DNA of 64,000 bases from Neofusicoccum parvum (lineage: Eukaryota > Ascomycota > Dothideomycetes > Botryosphaeriales > Botryosphaeriaceae): NCBI GenBank assembly GCA_020912385.1, contig CP087213.1, positions 1,984,001 to 2,048,000 on the forward strand, written 5' to 3'. Numbering within the stretch: the first letter of the stretch is position 1; each line of letters starts with the position of its first letter. Positions 44,001 to 56,032 of the stretch are shown piece by piece. The position numbers were made by a program, and so were the translations under genes. The notes beneath the pieces are model-generated. The model saw only the letters and a list, made by a program, of their open reading frames with translations. It made no database searches and was not told where the DNA came from.

Positions 44001-46001
44001 AGGGTGAAGGCGGATGCCCGAGGAACGGTTCGGACACTGCAGAAGTCCTTCGGTGCCTAACTCATTCCCGGTTGGATGGGGATAAGGTTGCGGACATCCA
44101 GGGGCGAGAAAAGTGTATAAGCAGCAAGTGGCCGATCCGGGGAAGAGGAGGCCGGGGTAACATGCACGAAGGTGGGTGGGTGGTAGCAAGTATTCCCGTC
44201 TTCCGCCGCTTGCGCCAGAGTATGTTAGCTATGCTGGACGGATAAGTGATCATGGGCCGAATGAGGCGATGGGAGGGTGCTAGGTGAGGGGAAGTCCGCC
44301 AGAAGTGGTAGGAGTGCCCATGCCTCTGCGAAGCATGCTGTTCGGATAAGAGAGTACCGAGTGGTGCCGACGGGGACGATGCATCTGATGCCGAGACATT
44401 GCTTTTTCCTCAATGCAGGGTGTGGCAGATCCTTCATTCACTCCCGAGGGCACTTTCCTAATCGAAAGCCAGCAGTGTTTGCGTAAGGATCAGTTGCACA
44501 ACGAGTAGCAGGTAGTAGTAGATGGGAGAAGTTCGGAAATTGGGAAAGAGGATGAAGGACGAAGTAAAAAGTCGCCAATCTTGGGCAGCTAATCCAACTG
44601 CGACTCCGTTCGTTGGCTGGGTCTCGTGGACAGCGGCAGGTCTATTCCTGCTGCCCGGCTGGCTGCAAGACTACTTACGTGATGGCAGACGTCGACGTCA
44701 AGTGCTAGCGGAGGCTTTGAGCCTGGGTAAGAAGCAGATGGCTCGAGCGGTGCACGCATATCCTGGTTGCACTGGACGGATCCGCAAAAATGGCGTTATA
44801 GAGTTGCCTGGTCCCACACCAACCCCGGCTCAGCAGAATGATGCGATTTGAGAATGCCGTCAGATCCGTACGGTATGAGAACGGAGGGAATCAGACTGAT
44901 GATAGGGCGGTCAGGGAGATAATAACACTAAGCTGGCGGCGTGCATTGGGCTGTGGTGGTTTGCTGTACAGTGATCAAAGCTTCGCGATAGTCCGACGCG
45001 GAACGGAACCAAGGACCAAGAGGCAAGGGTGGCATGGGCAGGAGCTGAAGATCGCGGCCGCAAGGAGAAATAGCACCTTATTGATTCGAAGAATCGAGCT
45101 TGTCGAGTGAAAGATATTTTTACAGTGTTTATGGGGCCTGCGCAGCGCCCAGCTAGCTAAACCGTGCTTAGATACAAGTACAAGGTTTTCTGAGAGTTCT
45201 GGTTGCAGTGGTCGGTGCGCTAGCTGCGGGAACCATGACAGGCTTTTACTGACCGTGAGATCAATGCTGTCTAGATGCAAACGTACTGAGCGAAGCGGAA
45301 TGGGGAGGGAAGCAAGCAGAAAACAAACAGCCATCAAAAGAATCAACCGGCTGACTTTGGGTATAGTGCAGTGAAGGAATGCGACGAAACGAAGGTGCTG
45401 GACTTCTGTCTTGGTTGCATCGATCTGCGCAAGATGAAGATGGTTGGCGTAAACAGCGAATCTCAGACGACCACCCGAGAATCCAAGGGCGGCAGAAGTA
45501 GGGTATCAAAAGAAACGAACTAAGGTAGGCGATGCGAAAAGCAGACAAATGTGGCAAGGAAAGCGCGTGAGATCAATCTTTTTCGGGGCCGTGCCATCGG
45601 ACCACCAGAAGACCCAGGATAGGCAGAAACCTTGCGGCAACATGGCAGAAATAGGGACATCGACCGTGCTCCACTGGGTGGGGGCCGTGTGGCAGCGGGA
45701 GAAAGACAAAAACTCCAGGTAGAAGATAAAGCCACCCATTGTGACGAATCGCGTCAGAACACCTGCCCTTGCATCCGGCTCTCGTGTCGTATCGCCCGCG
45801 CGCCATATCGTTGCTCCCCTAGAAATTGGAGGGTGAAACCTCCAAAAGTAACGGACTCCCCCACGCTCCTTCCCAGAAACATCCCATTTCCACGGCCGTC
45901 ATTGTCGTCATCTAGCCACGCGTTTCGTGCTCGAGTGACTTCATATGTATGTCGAGGGGTAATGTACCGTATGTACGATCGAAAATCCATGATTAAGCAA
46001 A

Positions 46002-48273
46002 TTAGTGTTGGCCTGGAGGCGGCAGAGGGGGGCCGCGCCCAGTAGGCGGCTGAGGAGGCCAGCTCCTGTCGGTCCGCTCAGGCCCATATGGCGTAGGATA
46101 ACCTGGCTGCGGCGGCGGCTGCTGCTGGGGAGGCCCGTGTTGCATCGAGCCGGAAGGCGTGCGGGATCCTGGTGCGGGCGATGCAGCCGCCAGAGGCGGA
46201 TACGAACCGGGCGGATATCCCACCTGAGGCTGGGCTTGCTGGCCAGCCGCTGCGCCTGGAGGAGGGAGATATGAGCTCGTACGTCTGCGGACGTTGCGAT
46301 CTGACTCGGACGGTCTTTGATCGCTTCGCTGATCGGGAGGATACCCGGGAAATCCGGCACCGGGAGTGCTGCCAGCAGACGCGCTCCCTTGCCCCGACGA
46401 CGCACCCGTGCTGCCTTGAGCCTGCATGGACAGTCTACGCGACCGTGGCGAATGCGGACGAGGAAAGTGGCGGTCGCCGCCAGGCGCCTGGTAGACGAGC
46501 TGGGCGAAATAGTCGCGCTCGCGCTTGTAGTATTCGATGTCCTCGTTGGCTTCGCGGACTTGTTGTTCGAGGCGAGAGATTGTCGTAGATGCTTCTCTTT
46601 CTTTTTCCTTCCTCCTTGCCCGGAATCGAGCCGATGCACCGGCGTTTCGCTTTCGCTTCTCATCAGCCATTTTCGACGCAGCCTGCACGTCCACTGGAAT
46701 CTGTACATGACCTTGGTTTGTCTCGAGTGTGAGCAGTTGGTAATTGCTCTGTCCAGTCGAGGCAACGGGAATCCCATAGGAGCGATCGGGCTCTTGCGAC
46801 GAGAACTGCGGCGGCGCGGGAGCGCTCGAGGGCGCGGGTTGGAACGGCACGGGCGACGGACGGCCAATCTCTCCAAGCGGCGTGGCTGGTGAATGCTGTC
46901 CAGCCGGACCGTACGAGTACATGCCGCGCGGACTGGCGCTTGCCGACTGCGGCTGTGGGGGCTGAGACACACCGCCACTGGTGCGTCGAGAATGGCTCTG
47001 TTGGATCGGAGGTGTTGGGATCGACGGCGGAGGAGGAGGAAAGTTGTAGCCCGAGCGCTGAGCGGCCGGTGGCGTTGGCAGGGGCGGATTTGGAGCCGAG
47101 CCCGGCTCGTGTCTGTAATCTTGGGAGCTGGGAGAGAGAAACGGGGTTTCCTGCGCATTGATGGTGCCCGTGGGAGGTCTGATCATGTTCATGCTCTGGG
47201 AGCGGTAGATGGGCGAGCGCGGGCTCAGAACACGCCGCTGGCTGCCGGTGCTGGAGCCGAGGGCCTGGGCGCGTCGGGGGTCCTCGTGGTGGCCCGGCTG
47301 GCCGAAGTGAGGAGAGGGCCCCGAGAGGCGGTCGATGGGCGACGGAGACTCCATCTGCGAGGCGGTGCGGCGCAGGCCCTTCGGCTCGTGCGAGCCACCG
47401 TCGCCGGCCGACGGGTTCAGGATCGAGTGCACGCCGAGGGCTCGCGGGGTGCGGCCCTCCGAGCGCGGCGGCGTCGGCTCTGAGGTGGGCGGGTGGATGG
47501 GCGGCAGCGCAGGGCCGCGACTGTGCGACGGCTCATACCTGGCGCCACCAGACAAGCTCTGCATTGCGGAGGGCGGGCCTGCCGGGCTCGTGTGGGATCG
47601 CGCGGTGGTCGGACGGCTGGACACATCGTGGAGGAAGGTGGACGAAGGACCTGACCCGCTGCCATGCTGCTGTGACATCAGGTCCTTGTCCTCGGGGTGC
47701 TTCACGCCTCGATATCCCGACCATGAGGCGTCCCTTCCCCGGTCTTCCAGCTGGCGGAGGTCGACGGGATCCTGGAGGCGCAGTCTGAGATCGAGCTGCG
47801 AGGCCGGCGGGCTCTGGAGGAACGGGCGCCGGTAGGGAGTGTGGTGGGCGTAATGCACGGCGAGATCTGGGGCAGCCAGGGTGACGGCGCGCGAGGGCAG
47901 TGCCTCGCGGAGGGAGTGGAAACGGGTGGTGGTGAGGGCGGTGGTGCAAGCTTGTCAGGACGTGCGCATGGTAGGGCGGGCAGAAACCAAAGGCGAGGGC
48001 GAGGGCGAGGCAAGACAGAGGGCAAGAGGGGCGGGCGAGCGCTCGTGACTGGGCGGTGGTTCAGAGATATAACGAGTTGCGGTGAGATGGTGTGAAATTG
48101 AATCACACCAACCAGTGCGCGCGATGCTCAAGCTTATCCCTGCGGGCTGGCTACGCCGGGTCGGGAAAGGCCCCAAGGTACACGATGCTTACCTTGTCGA
48201 TAATGGAGGGATTGGCGGGCGTGCGCGGAGGGCGGGAGCCGTTCCCTGGCAGAGGCATGGCCGTGGGCTGCAT
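46002..48273 (-). CDS. bZIP transcription factor, long Pro/Ser-rich
   Basis: The main frame ends at 46002 and contains EKRKRNAGASARFRARRKEK, a complete bZIP basic region with the N-x7-R signature, followed by a leucine-zipper-like helix (ISRLEQQVREANEDIEYYKR, ERDYFAQLV) near residues 395-455. Flanks are Pro/Gln/Ser-rich and disordered. The frame has no ATG at its 5' end and is closed upstream by a TGA, so an upstream exon is needed. ATG 48273 opens 27 codons (MQPTAMPLPGNGSRPPRTPA, ending SIIDK) and ends at a GTAAGC donor (48192). An in-frame acceptor at 47772 joins it to DPVDLRQLEDRGRDASWSGY, giving 616 residues and a 421-nt intron; another in-frame acceptor would start exon 2 at 47795. The fallback is a shorter form from an internal ATG near 47678. 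It binds DNA as a dimer by family; target genes are unknown. Confidence 0.8.
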
Positions 48274-49844
48274 GGTGCGACTGTCGCAGCTGTCGTGGCC
48301 GCCCCGGCTGTCAAGCAACTGCCGCCGGCGCGCCTGCGACTCAGCAGCACCGCCGGACGCGGCAGAGGCGCCATGCAAATCTGCGCTGCTCCCACACGGC
48401 ATCGATCAGCGCCCGCCGCCGCCTGGGACCCCCTGCCACGCTCGAGGGCGTGCGCCAAAGCTACCTTCTGCTCGGGATCGCGAGCCTTATGCCCAGCGGC
48501 GCCCGTGCGGCCCTGCGCGCTCGCTGCCCTCCCCGCTTGTTTCGCTGCCACCGCTCGAACGTCACGTCCCGTCCCTAATCTCATCACCTGCGCTAGCCGC
48601 CCTCCCGCGCTGCGATAACACGCCCAGAACCTCGCAGCCGCCGTGAGCGCGCCCGCAGCGCGGCCACCGCCAGCGCAGCGCCCGTCCGAGGGCGGTCGCC
48701 CCAGAGCCGCCGCCCTGCTGGCCCCAGGTCGCGCCGCCTGCCCGTGGGCCCGCCGCTCGCTGCCCGCCGCCCGCTGCCCGCCGCCCGCCGCCCGCCGCCG
48801 GGCGCCCCAGGCACGCCGCCGCCGAGGCCCGGCGCGCATCGCGTGCAGCTGCCCGCGCGTGTCAGAGAAATTGTCAGATCTATATGGCGCGATTCGCGAA
48901 TGACGGCATGGCAGTCGGGCATCAGGAGCTGGCGGCGGTCGCAGCCGTTGCGCTCCCAAGGGCGGTGGCCGGGGTCGGGCAGGGCCCATTACTCGCCCGC
49001 TCTCGGATCGCCGCGCGAGCGGTGAGGCACCGCAACGGCACGGGCGCCTTTTTATATCAGGAGGGCTGCCAATCTCCCCTCGATGGCGCAAAGGCGATCG
49101 GCCTGGCGGTGCAATTAGCCCGGCGGCCGCTGGCGGCAGGGGAGCCCACGGCAGGCGGCCAGCGCAGCAGCGCGGCGGTCCCGTGGGGGCGGGCGTGCGT
49201 GCTGATCGCTCCGAATGATGCGCATGGCCACTGGCGGACTTGGCCCGCGGGCTGCGCGTGTGCGGCGACGTGTTGGGCGAGGACTTGTCGAACGCTGTCG
49301 TTGCATTTAGCATCGCCGCGCCCATTGGGCTGCCCCCGCCATCCCTGCCGCATTGCGTGGGCGGTCATGTGCCGCGCGCGGCCTGCAACCGCTCTCCCAG
49401 CGCAGCGGTGCGTGCAGCGTGCGAATAATTGTGCGCGCACGAGGCTTTTTTCTGATTGGGCCCAGGCTGCAGCTCCACGGGCCCCCGACGGCTTTGATCT
49501 CTGCACTGCTGCAGCGAAGAAGTCTGCGCTGCAAGCCACCGCACAGCCCGTCCGCGCGCTCCTGTTGGCCGCCGCGCAGCAGGGAGCGCCCGGCCAGCGC
49601 CCGCGCCCCAGCCCCTGGCCAATTTGACGCCCACGTTGCTGTGGCTGATGCGCGCACCACACCGTTTCTCTGGCCGCGAGCGCTGCGAGTCACTGCACCC
49701 GCCAGGCCTGCTGCAGCGCGCTGCTTTGGGAGCCCGGGCCGGCGCTGCCAGCGCTGCGGCCATGCACGCCGCGCCCGCCGGCCGCCGACACACGTCCTGC
49801 GCGCGAGCGTGTGCGACCTGCCGCCGCGGGTGCAGCTTCGAGCT

Positions 49845-49872
49845 GCTGGTGCTGGTGCTGGTGCTGGTGCTG
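49845..49872. repeat. (GCTGGT)n repeat
   Basis: Four to five tandem copies of a hexamer. Confidence 0.9.
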
Positions 49873-52800
49873 CCCTGCGGAGCGCGCACGCGACGCGCCC
49901 GGTGCCATGGGCCAGTTGCGAGCTAGCAGCCGACGACCCCCGCCGCCGGATCCCAGCAGCACGCCCAGCACACCCGGCACTCCCAGCACACCCTCCCCTC
50001 CGCCAGGCCGCCTGCCAGTGCGACTCTGCCCGCCCGCCGCCCGCCTGCCCGTCATCCGCGCTCCAGCCCGCGCTGCTTTTCGTCATCGTCTCCGCGTCCC
50101 ACGCATGAAACCTCCGAGGCAGCTCCGCGCTTGCACGCCTCGCTCCGCGCCCGCGAGCCTCGCCAATGCCGCCCGTGGGCTGATCAAACACCAGCGCCGT
50201 GACCGCGGGCCGGCGGAAGGATCCAACGGACTAACGTCGACGGCGCCACGCGCCCAAGGAACATGCCTGGAGCCTTTGATTTCCCCATTATTGGCGCGAG
50301 GGGCCACGAGCAGCCGCCGTGCATGCGAAGAAGCCCGGGGTGGAGCGCCTGCTGTACCTCCCGCTCCACGGCGCCCACCGCCGCCGCGGCCAGCGCCAGA
50401 TCGCCTCAGGAACCGGGCGCGTTCGAGAACACTGGCAACCCACCCTTCGCGCGCCTGACCTCCGCCCAAACAATTGCCGATCAGGTGGAACGTGGCAAGT
50501 TCCGAAATTGATGCGCATCACCACGCGCAGCTGCTCTGTTTGATTGTGATGGCGGGCTTGCGTCAGGCCGGGACGGCAGCCCTACCAGAAAGCGGGCTAG
50601 GGAAACGGTCGGACTGCTGTTCTGGTGCTACGCAGCACACACGCGCTCGGAGCGGCCACATGGCAGCCCTGTTCCGTCCAACTTTTGCTTCTGCGGGAGT
50701 CTGCGCCTCGTGGTACGGTGTTGCAATATTTAGGCAGGAACCAATACGGCCAGCGGCTGTCTGGCTAGCTCCACGCCAACGGCCGCCAGCATGGCCGCGC
50801 TATCGACTGGCGATGGCGGCGAACGCTTTGGAACGACTCGTCTGCGCCAGCATTCCCTATCTTGTCAAAAACGTGCCCGACATGGTCAGCGTGCTTTGCG
50901 ACTTCGCTCGGTCCATCGTGGGTTGCACGCGGCCGCCGACCTGTCTGACAGCCTCGTGCAAGTCATCCCGATCTGCAGCAATCCCTTCCTGCACAGACGC
51001 GACGGCTCGCCCGCCCTGGCCGCCCGCCAGAACCTTACACAGCAGCACCCATAGTCCCCTGTTCCATGCCCGACGGCCAATATTATTGAGTTGCGCGCGC
51101 ACGTCTTCGCTCAAACGAGTCCTGGCTTTCAACTTTCCACAACAGTCGCCTGCCCCGTCCCCGTCATCCCCGTCGCGCTGCGCCTGGAGCAGCTGGCCAT
51201 TGCTGTGAGACACGGCGTCCGTGCCCGGACGGCGACCCTTTTCCCACACGCCCGCCCCCCTTCCGTTGGCCTCCTCCCTGCAGCCTTCGCGAAGACTTCG
51301 CGAACGATTCCCGTGCCCCTGCTTTAACTCACAGACGCACCCGCTGGGCTGCCGCCTTGCATCCCCGGCCGGCCGGCCGCAAGCGAAATAGGGAGCGTCC
51401 ATCACCACGTTTTCGAAGGTCTCAGAAAATAATCACCCGCAAATGACGACACCCTGATCGCAACACTACCATCCTTGCCGCGCATCCCTGCCGATTTCTT
51501 GCTGGGCTGGGGACCTCGCTTCCGGCGAGTTTTCTTTTCTTCTTTCCTGCGTGCGCCCTGCAGCCGCCAGCGTTCCCACTTATTACCTATCTTCTTTCCC
51601 CTTTTCGTCTCAACACCGCCGTCCAGTCAGCCCCGGCAGAACATTGAACCACCCGCGCGCACCACGCTCCCCCATCACATAGTCGACGGCCCTGAATCAT
51701 TAATAGAGCGGCCGCCCTAGACCCTCTCGTTTCCTGCGCCCTATGCGTTTCGCAACGAGTCGCACCCACACCCGCGTCTCGCGTCGCGCAATGCCGCGCT
51801 GAAACTGAATCGCAGGACAGAGATCGGCTCGAGGCCCTTTGCCCGTGTCGCGCGCACATCCTTTCGGTCGCGCCGACGTTCACGCTGTTGGTGCGGCTGC
51901 AGCCGCCCCGAAGCCGCGTGTTGCGCTCGCGCCATTACACATCGCAGCATTGACTCGACGATGGACTTCGCGAGTCGTGGGTGGAGGGAGCTGACCGGTA
52001 GAACCATAAACGAGGTGCGCGGCGCCAGAGACGCAACGGCGGCTTCCTGTCCACACGAGGGTGGGAGGAAAAGAAGAAGGGACGGCGGCAATCACCTCGT
52101 GGCAAGCCTGTCGGAGGAAAGACTGACTCTCGCGCAGCCGTTTCCCTTTTCCCCCCTTGGAATCTGATGCTACCGTTACCAACGGCTCGTCACCCTCGCA
52201 TCATCGTCACGCAAAACACCGGCCCCTCTCACCCACGACGGGAGCACAAAGTTAAAAAATTTGTCTCGCGGAAGCAGCACCTGCAGATCCGGCCGCCTCG
52301 GCTCGCGACTCAGTTGGAGCCGCGGGGCATCTTACTAAGGGGGGCGCGAGTCGGAGCGCAGCCGGAATCGTATCATCTAATAGTCACACGCCCAGCGCTC
52401 ATCACAGACCGGTCGCTTCGTGGGTCGTCGCTGCGTCCCAATGCGCCGGTCGGGTAGGACATGTACGTGACCGTACGCACACACCATCCGGTCCAGATCC
52501 CATCATCGATTCGAGCGCATCGACGATAGAGCGTGTGGCTCCATTGCTCCAAGGAGTAAAGGTAGAGCAGAGGCCACCACCAGGCGCAACTGAAGAGAAA
52601 AAAGAAAAATTATGACGCCAAGAACTAATGCGTGACTTGCACGCAATACCCGCTCCCCCGGCCGCACCAGGCTGGCTCAGGAATAGGAACACCGCACCGG
52701 CGTCGCCTTCCAGAGCGCATCGTCATCGTGCTTTTCTTCAGCTCTGTCCCTCGCTCACCGGTTCGTTTCTCAGACGCGCACGCACGCAATCGCCGCAGTT

Positions 52801-53924
52801 AGCCTCTCGTCTGCGCCCAATCCAACCCGGGCTTCCTGAGGGCTGGAACTTTTCGGCTTGCCGCGCCCGCGCACCGCACCGCACCGCTTCCTTTCACCGT
52901 AATGTTGTGTTTTAGACAGCCAATTGCACCTGCATGCGCCTGGGTGGGCCGAAGCACCCGCTGCGACCATTCCTGCGCCCTGGCCGCGCGCTCGCGCTCG
53001 GATTCCTTCGTGGGAGGAGGAGTCTGGGCTGCGGGGCCCGAGGAAAAAAGGGTTTCCAGGCTGCCTTTTCTGCAAGAAGGCGCCATCGCAACCAATACAG
53101 ATGCGCAGCAAGCACCAAGCAGCACACACGAGATCATGTCTGTACAGCACATCCAGCTCACGCCCGCAGACACACCGAATTCCGACGCAGTGGCTCCCGG
53201 CGGCCGCCCCCAGCGGACCCCAAATCCAGTCACCCTTTTCCCCTCGCCTTGGGATCTCGGACAAAGATCCGACTGGGCTCGGCTCGTCGTTCGTTTACGA
53301 GGCAGCAGGACCCTTTTTCTTGGCCCCAATCCCACCTGCGCGTATCTGGCGGCGCTCTGGCTGGCTGGGCGTCGCGGAGCAGCATATCGCGTCCGTTCCT
53401 TGAGTAGGGCAGCATGTGGCTTGACGTGGCTTGCAGCGGTGGGCTCTCCGGTCCCCATCTTACCCATGACCATTTTCGATCGTTCCCGCTCATCAGACCA
53501 CCGCTGCGCGATGGTGTGGGCGGGTGTTTATCAAAACGTACTACGTATGCATGCGTTTTTTTATTTTATTTGCGTGCTCGTCGCGCCTTATCGGGCCTGC
53601 TGTGCTGCGTGCTGTGCTGTATACAGTGGGCTCCTTTGCTTGCTGTACAAGTGGTGGCGCCGCCGTCGCCGCCAGCAGATAGACCGACTGGATGATTTGG
53701 AAGGGAGAATAAAAATAAAAAAAGGCGTGTAAGAGCGGTAAAGCGACATTCGTTAGCTACGCTGTTAGGGTGGGAGGATCCACACCACAACCCCTGTCCC
53801 AAACCACTCCCGCATGGTACATGGGAAACAAGGAACGAAAAAAAAAAAAGCGCGATCGTTTTGCGTGGGGGTGAGGCAATCGATGGCGAGGGGGGGTTGT
53901 AAGTCGCCGCCTCCACCGCTGCGC

Positions 53925-53954
53925 GCCGCCGTCGCCGCCGCCGCCGCCGCCGCC
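53925..53954. repeat. (GCC)n trinucleotide run
   Basis: About nine near-perfect GCC units in non-coding DNA. Confidence 0.9.
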
Positions 53955-54843
53955 ACCACGATGCGAAAAGGGAATCTAAATATGGCTAGGCTGCATGGGG
54001 TTCTTATAGCGGGGAGAGAACGGGGGATTGCGTGGTGGAGGCTGTGTTGGTTACACTTGCGGGTGGCGGCGCGGGCCTGCAGAGGAACAGTTAAATCCGG
54101 GTCCGTCTCTGCTACTACGCGGCCTCTAGCTGAAATTGCTATTGAAGAAAGGGCAACCAAAGCCATGGCACAGACGGTGCACCTGTTTTTCTTTCCCTTC
54201 CCTCCCCTGTGTTTTTGCGGATGACCAATCGATGCGCGGGAGGGGGCGTGCGTGTATTGTTTGCTTACTGGCTTCTTGGCCACGTCTTTCCCTGCCCTGG
54301 CCATGACTGGCGGGCTGCAGGACGAAGTGGAGGCAGTGCAGCAAAACTAGCTGGCGACTGGAGCCTTCCTGCAGAATCGAACAACGAAAGAGCTGCACGC
54401 TGCCTGCATTTGCGTCTTATGCTTAGGGAGGTGGGTAGGATTTGCTTTTTGCGGCGGCAGCCGCGACTGGCATGGGTAAATCAATTTTTCTTCCTGATCA
54501 ATGCCAGGGAACAACACATGCAGCTTGAGTCGTCATGCATACATGCGCTCCTTCTGGCTATAGGGCATGCGGCGAATGCGACCTTGGACCGCAGTGCATG
54601 TGGATCATTGGACTCCGTGTCCATTTCCGTCCAGTCTAGTCGCTGCGCAGGAAAAACCGGGAAGTGGGATGGTGGGCAATAGTCTTTTCATGCTGATCCA
54701 CATGGTGTCTGCCTACCCGGCGCCTTTTGTGCTAAGCTACTGAGCTATTTGACGGTCTTTGTTGACTTGCAGCGACCGCCTCACTTTTCTGGTTTCTTTT
54801 GGTCGTAAACACGCCCCGGCCCCCACTTGGGGCCAGAAGCTCC

Positions 54844-56032
54844 TCATGGCTTCTCGCCATTGTACGTGAACCGGTATGACGGCGCACCCCTGACTCCTAC
54901 GTGGGCCTTGAACAGGCTGCCGTGCAGCTTGGTGCTCTCGGGGAACTGGTCGGGCATTTCCTCGGCAGCGCTGGTGATGTACAGATCTTCGCCGGCAAAT
55001 TCAGGACACGTTGGACAGCGCGTGGGCAGCCTGATCTCGGCCACCTTCTTGCCCTCGGGCGACACGCGCAGCACCTTGCCGGCGCCGTGGATGGCGATCC
55101 ACATGTGGCCCTCGGTGTCGAGGGCGTGGCCGTCGGGCACGCCGTGCTCGCCCTCTTCCACGTGATAGAAGACACGCTTGTTGGAAAAGGAGCCGGTGGT
55201 TATGTCGTAGTCGAACGCAAAGACGTTTTTGGTTGGCGAGTCGGTGTAGAACATGGTCTTGTCGTCGGGGGTCCAGCTGATGCCATTCGGGATGTGGACG
55301 CCCTGGAGCACGCGATGCAGCGTCAGATCAGGGTCCAGCCGGAACAGCGTGCCTGTTTGCGGTGTGTGTGCGTGAGCAAGCTCCTTCCCCCCTCCCGCTT
55401 GGTTCAGGGTCTAGCCACTACTGACCTTCGGGCTCGGGCGACTTGACCAGCGGGTCGTTCATGACGCCCACAAAGAACCGGCCCTTGCTGTCGACCGCAC
55501 CGTCGTTTCCGCGGAAGCTGCGTGCTGGTCAGCGGCATGCGGCCCAGGCCTCGGCTCGCGGGGCTACCAACAGCTTCTCCTTGCCCTCCGCAACCTCCTT
55601 GTCGGACCAGTATTTCTTGATGTACTTGTATTTGGCCGTGCGGCGGTTGAGAATGCCGTAGCCATGCTTGCCGCCGAAGAACAAATGCTCGTCGTCGCCC
55701 TCGATGTCGGCCGTCACCCTGTCTCCAGTATCAGCCCCGATGGCAGGCGTCGCGGGTCGTTTGCGGTCACCCTATGGAGATGTCGAGGTCGGCGATGACT
55801 TTGTGCGACTCGGGGCCCTTGGAGAGGTCGATGGCGTGGAGCTTCTGCTTGATGACGTCGACAAACCGCAGGGTGTTGGTGGCCTCCTCCCAGAAGGGGC
55901 CTTCGCCCAGGCCGCAATCGATCTTGAGATACGGCTGTGAGGGGTCTGTCAGTCGCGGGCTCTATGTCCGGGCGAAGTGGGGCTCGGAGGCGGCCGCACC
56001 TCGTCGACGGTGTACGTTTTGATGTCGCTCAT
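54844..56032 (-). CDS. SMP-30/gluconolactonase-family beta-propeller protein
   Basis: Five exons (56032-56000, 55934-55771, 55718-55572, 55517-55426, 55352-54844) give 314 residues. Introns are 52-73 nt; the first three have GCTGAY or ACTGAC branch points. The third donor is the weak point: only GTTGGT at 55571 keeps the frame, four bases before a better-looking but out-of-frame GTAGCC. The protein shows the family's metal and substrate residues: Glu in CGLGEGPFWE, Arg/Asn in FRGNDGAVDSKGRFFVG, Asn in HIPNGISWTPDD, and Asp in GVPDGHALDTEGHMWIA, matching the calcium/zinc site of human regucalcin. The family hydrolyses lactones such as gluconolactone, or related esters. There is no signal peptide, so a cytosolic enzyme is likely. 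The exact substrate cannot be read from sequence. Confidence 0.88.

Larger units (their letters stand above)
36999..46001. other. 9 kb GC-rich gene desert between convergent genes
   Basis: DSC4 and the bZIP gene converge on this stretch. From 37000 to about 43000 it is GC-rich with many CpGs and overlapping ORFs on both strands (up to 345 codons at 37876-38913), all Arg/Ala/Pro/Gly-rich without motifs; from about 43000 composition is more mixed. I looked for splice-linked ORFs and family motifs and found none. Simple repeats are listed separately. Long non-coding transcripts cannot be excluded by reading alone. Confidence 0.5.
48274..54843. other. 6.6 kb GC-rich region upstream of the bZIP gene
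   Basis: Very GC-rich to about 51000, then more mixed. Long ORFs on both strands (378 codons at 48189-49325 minus, 294 codons at 49307-50191 minus, 276 codons at 52902-53732 plus) are Arg/Ala/Cys-rich shadows. It should hold the bZIP promoter and the 3' end of the SMP-30 gene. Repeats are listed separately. Confidence 0.5.

Noticed and set aside
48189..49325. 378-codon minus-strand ORF
   Set aside because: Low-complexity Arg/Ala/Pro text; the bZIP first exon uses a different frame in the same place.
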